From Thermoflexales bacterium (lineage in GTDB: Bacteria; Chloroflexota; Anaerolineae; Fen-1058), in assembly GCA_030834835.1 (NCBI GenBank), contig JAUQXD010000366.1, forward strand, positions 1-8,238: 8,238 bases of DNA, given 5' to 3'. Below the pieces are notes generated by a model. That model saw only the letters and a list, made by a program, of their open reading frames with translations, searched no databases and had not been told where the DNA came from. Every line of letters starts with the position of its first letter. Position 1 is the stretch's first letter. A program made the translations under genes and the position numbers. Positions 6,574-8,238 of this stretch are shown here, piece after piece.

Positions 6574-6594
6574 CGTACTCCGTACTACGTGGTG
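6574..6594. repeat. Short 7-bp-phased repeat
   Basis: CGTACTC and CGTACTA are followed in phase by the weaker CGTGGTG, directly after the CoA-transferase A stop and before the Shine-Dalgarno of the next gene. Only two units match well. The site marks the left edge of the inserted cassette. Confidence 0.35.
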
Positions 6595-6617
6595 GGTGAC
6601 AACTTTAAGGAGAGAGC

Positions 6618-7088
6618 ATGGCGGCACCCTATCAGGCCTGTGCACTTTACCAGCAATTGACCGAGCATCTACGCGACCGACTGTCGCTGGAACTCGCCGA
6701 ACTGCGCGGCACGATTCAATCTGTTGAACAGGCGCGCGTGAACCAGATGATCCGTGACTGGTTTTTCACACCGCTTAAGGATTTGCATGGTTCTTCGCCG
6801 CGGGACATTATCCGCCGCGAAGAGTTGGATGATCCAAATGTGCTGCCGCCCGCCTTGCCTGACGACGACGAGATCATGCAAGAACTGCACGAAATGGATG
6901 ATTTATTCGGCGGCGAAACACACTGGGCGGTGGATGACGGCGGTCAGTCATTGCTCGATGAATTTGATCCTGAGGGCCAGGCTGAATACTTCCGAAAAAC
7001 GGCCGAGCGCTTTGCCACACAACGCGCCGAAGACGCAAAGTTCGGCGATCCGCCCGAAAGCGATGACTTGCCCTTTAGCAGGAATTGA
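6618..7088 (+). CDS. Acidic hypothetical protein, possible antitoxin-like
   Basis: I do not recognise this 156-residue protein firmly. The first 40 residues look helical (YQQLTEHLRDRLSLELAELR). The segment MIRDWFFTPLKDLHGSSPRDII (44-65) recalls the C-terminal toxin-binding motif of Xre/MbcA/ParS-type antitoxins, with a Trp, a Pro and a Leu-x-Gly-x-x-Pro pattern. Residues 66-127 are very rich in Asp and Glu (PDDDE, HEMDDLF, LLDEFDPEG). There is no signal peptide or membrane segment. The start is well supported by AAGGAG five bases upstream. It ends 8 bp before the broken DUF6922-like gene and is likely in one operon with it and the nucleotidyltransferase. An antitoxin or regulator role is only a suggestion. 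Confidence 0.65.
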   Translation: MAAPYQACALYQQLTEHLRDRLSLELAELRGTIQSVEQARVNQMIRDWFFTPLKDLHGSSPRDIIRREELDDPNVLPPALPDDDEIMQELHEMDDLFGGETHWAVDDGGQSLLDEFDPEGQAEYFRKTAERFATQRAEDAKFGDPPESDDLPFSRN

Positions 7089-7096
7089 AGCCAGCC

Positions 7097-7408
7097 ATGT
7101 CTACCGAACTTGCCTCCAACGGCTTACCCGTCTCCAGCGAATGGCTCTTCCCAGAGTATGACTTCGCGGGCATGAACGCCGAAGAATACGCGGGCGTGAT
7201 TATCGAACGCGTGCTCGATCGCGGCTCGTGGGCATAAGTCAACTGGCTGTTTGATTTTTACGGCGAACACCAAGTGGCAATCTGGGTTCGTCAGCATGGC
7301 TTTCGATTGCTGTCGCCGCGTTCATTTGCCCTGTGGCGATTGGTCCTTGATGTTCGTGATTTTGTGGCGCCCGATTGGGCGGTAGAGGCACGGTCGCTGG
7401 CATGGTAA
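7097..7408 (+). pseudogene. DUF6922-like gene with an in-frame TAA
   Basis: Reading from ATG 7097 gives 46 residues and then TAA at 7235-7237. The same frame then continues without a shift for 56 codons to a second TAA at 7406-7408. Read through the first stop, the 103-residue product matches the DUF6922-like pattern: FPEYDFAGMN, VIIERVLDRGSW, then NWLFDFYG, WVRQHGFRLLSPRSF and LWRLVLDV. Conserved residues lie on both sides of the stop. DUF6922 genes are commonly found just upstream of AbiEii-type nucleotidyltransferases and may be their partners. A single substitution, such as GAA or CAA to TAA, explains it. A sequencing error or reinitiation downstream is possible. A weak AGGAA stands 12 bases before the start. 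Its terminal stop overlaps the nucleotidyltransferase ATG at 7402. Confidence 0.72.
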
Positions 7409-8064
7409 AGTTCTATCCTGAAGCAATTACCACGGACTGTAGTGCCGCTTTGCAGCTGTTGAGAAATCAACCGGGGTTGGCGGGCTACTATCTCGCTGGC
7501 GGCACAGCGCTGGCGCTGCAAATTGGTCATCGCGTTTCGACCGATCTCGACTGGTTCACACCGACACACCTCCTTGATATCACCGAACGCGAAGCGCTCC
7601 GAAATCGACTGCGTGCAACCGGAGTGTATGAAGACAAATACGAGCAAGACGAGCAGTTGTACTGCCGATTAGCGGGTGCGGATGTCAGCTTCATCTTCCA
7701 ACATCATAACCTCCTTGAGGCCACAGTTGACTATGCCGGGATGCCGTTAGCTTCGCCCACCGACATCGGCGTAATGAAACTGGCGGCAATCAACTCACGC
7801 GGCACGCGCCGTGATTTCGTCGATTTGTACTGCCTGCGTGAAATTGCCTCGCTTGAGCGGTTGTTGCGTCTGGCTGAGGAAAAATACGCCGATCGGCCGA
7901 GTTTCCTCGACATCACAGTTCGTGCTCTGGCTTATTTCGCCGATGCCGAACAACAGCCCATGCCGCGCCTGCTCTGGAACAACGTCCAATGGGCCGAAGT
8001 TGTGAAATACGCTGAGACTGGCGCTAAGTGGTTAACTCGCTATTTAAGGGACAAATATCGATGA
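7402..8064 (+). CDS. AbiEii/AbiGii-family nucleotidyltransferase
   Basis: This 220-residue protein belongs to the AbiEii/AbiGii toxin family (PF08843-like). AbiEii proteins are nucleotidyltransferase toxins of type IV toxin-antitoxin and phage-abortive systems; the shorter relatives like this one are mostly uncharacterised. The nucleotidyltransferase core is intact: LAGGTALAL (31-39) and HRVSTDLDWF (43-52) with Asp48 and Asp50 as the metal-binding pair. A later motif has Lys126 and SRGTRRDFVDLY (132-143). It is about 80 residues shorter than classical AbiEii. I choose ATG 7402 over a TTG at 7375 because it overlaps the previous gene's stop by 7 bases, the usual coupling in such pairs. Its own stop overlaps the next start (ATGA at 8061). 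No sign of decay is visible, although its upstream partner carries a nonsense codon. Confidence 0.85.
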   Translation: MVKFYPEAITTDCSAALQLLRNQPGLAGYYLAGGTALALQIGHRVSTDLDWFTPTHLLDITEREALRNRLRATGVYEDKYEQDEQLYCRLAGADVSFIFQHHNLLEATVDYAGMPLASPTDIGVMKLAAINSRGTRRDFVDLYCLREIASLERLLRLAEEKYADRPSFLDITVRALAYFADAEQQPMPRLLWNNVQWAEVVKYAETGAKWLTRYLRDKYR

Positions 8065-8238
8065 CTTATTCTTCCTCCGAAATGATGGTCGTGGCTGCGT
8101 CGCGCTTGCTGCGCGATGGCGATGTGGTCTTCGTCGGCATCGGCCAGCCGAATCTGGCCTGCAATCTGGCGCGGCGCACGCACGCGCCCAACCTCAACAT
8201 GATCTACGAAGCGGGTGTCATCGGCGCACAGCCCAGCC
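8061..8238 (+). CDS. CoA-transferase subunit B, truncated by the window end
   Basis: Only the first 59 codons are visible. They match the beta subunit of glutaconate-type CoA-transferases: MTYSSSEMMVVAASRLLRDG, then VVFVGIGQPNLACNLARR and MIYEAGVIGAQP. Glu50 in YEAG aligns by eye with the catalytic glutamate of GctB (ESG motif), which forms the glutamyl-CoA intermediate. This favours a true CoA-transferase over an IpdAB-like hydrolase. AAGGG stands ten bases upstream. The start codon overlaps the stop of the nucleotidyltransferase gene in ATGA, so translation is probably coupled to it. The natural partner is subunit A at 5669-6571. Confidence 0.88.
   Translation, partial: MTYSSSEMMVVAASRLLRDGDVVFVGIGQPNLACNLARRTHAPNLNMIYEAGVIGAQPS

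Noticed and set aside
5657..6602. GGGTGACAAC found before both the 5669 and the 6618 genes, as a possible insertion footprint
   Set aside because: Only about ten bases are shared, partly explained by ribosome-binding sequence. It is not a convincing target-site duplication, and no matching copy flanks the right end of the cassette.
7097..7237. Separate intact 46-residue gene ending at the first TAA
   Set aside because: The same frame continues with family-like sequence directly after the stop, so one gene with a nonsense codon fits better than a true small gene.
7375..7401. Upstream TTG start for the nucleotidyltransferase
   Set aside because: It adds nine residues (MGGRGTVAG) that do not look like the family, and it would lengthen the overlap with the preceding gene. 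ATG 7402 with a 7-base overlap is more typical.

Overview
The window is about 60% G+C, and every gene I can support is on the + strand. Gene families and intergenic repeats suggest a member of Chloroflexota (possibly Anaerolineae-like). That is a judgement from family resemblance, not a marker-gene placement. No rRNA, tRNA, transposase or CRISPR array is visible.

Layout. (1) 25-783: a lone kinase-fold protein of the SCO1664 (TIGR03843) family. (2) 856-2175: a class III PLP aminotransferase with a promoter so close that the mRNA is probably leaderless. (3) 2166-2908: an accessory islet. It opens with a two-hairpin REP/MITE-like repeat that supplies the aminotransferase stop codon. It continues with an AT-rich small zinc-ribbon gene and a small unknown gene, and ends in six degenerate 7-bp repeats. 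(4) 2934-4559: an aldehyde dehydrogenase of the pyrroline-5-carboxylate dehydrogenase type with a Lys/Ala-rich N-terminal tail and a perfect Shine-Dalgarno. (5) 4589-4640: a perfect 16-bp inverted repeat that looks like a terminator and carries TATAAT in its loop. (6) 4676-6571: a two-domain lipoprotein followed 12 bp later by a glutaconate/3-oxoacid-type CoA-transferase subunit A. (7) 6618-8064: a three-gene cassette of an acidic unknown protein, a DUF6922-like gene broken by one nonsense codon, and a short AbiEii-family nucleotidyltransferase. (8) 8061-end: CoA-transferase subunit B, truncated by the window edge, with its start overlapping the nucleotidyltransferase stop (ATGA).

How the genes may work together. 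Aminotransferase, aldehyde dehydrogenase and CoA-transferase could make a catabolic route: an omega-amino acid to a semialdehyde, then a carboxylic acid, then its CoA thioester. This is inferred from families and order; no substrate can be read from the sequence.

The two most unusual points are linked. The CoA-transferase A and B genes, normally adjacent, are split by a toxin-like nucleotidyltransferase cassette, and the likely partner gene in that cassette carries an in-frame stop while the nucleotidyltransferase looks intact. Other items worth a second look are the leaderless promoter, the repeat that ends a gene, the hairpin with a -10 box in its loop, and 7-bp-phased repeats of different sequence before three genes.
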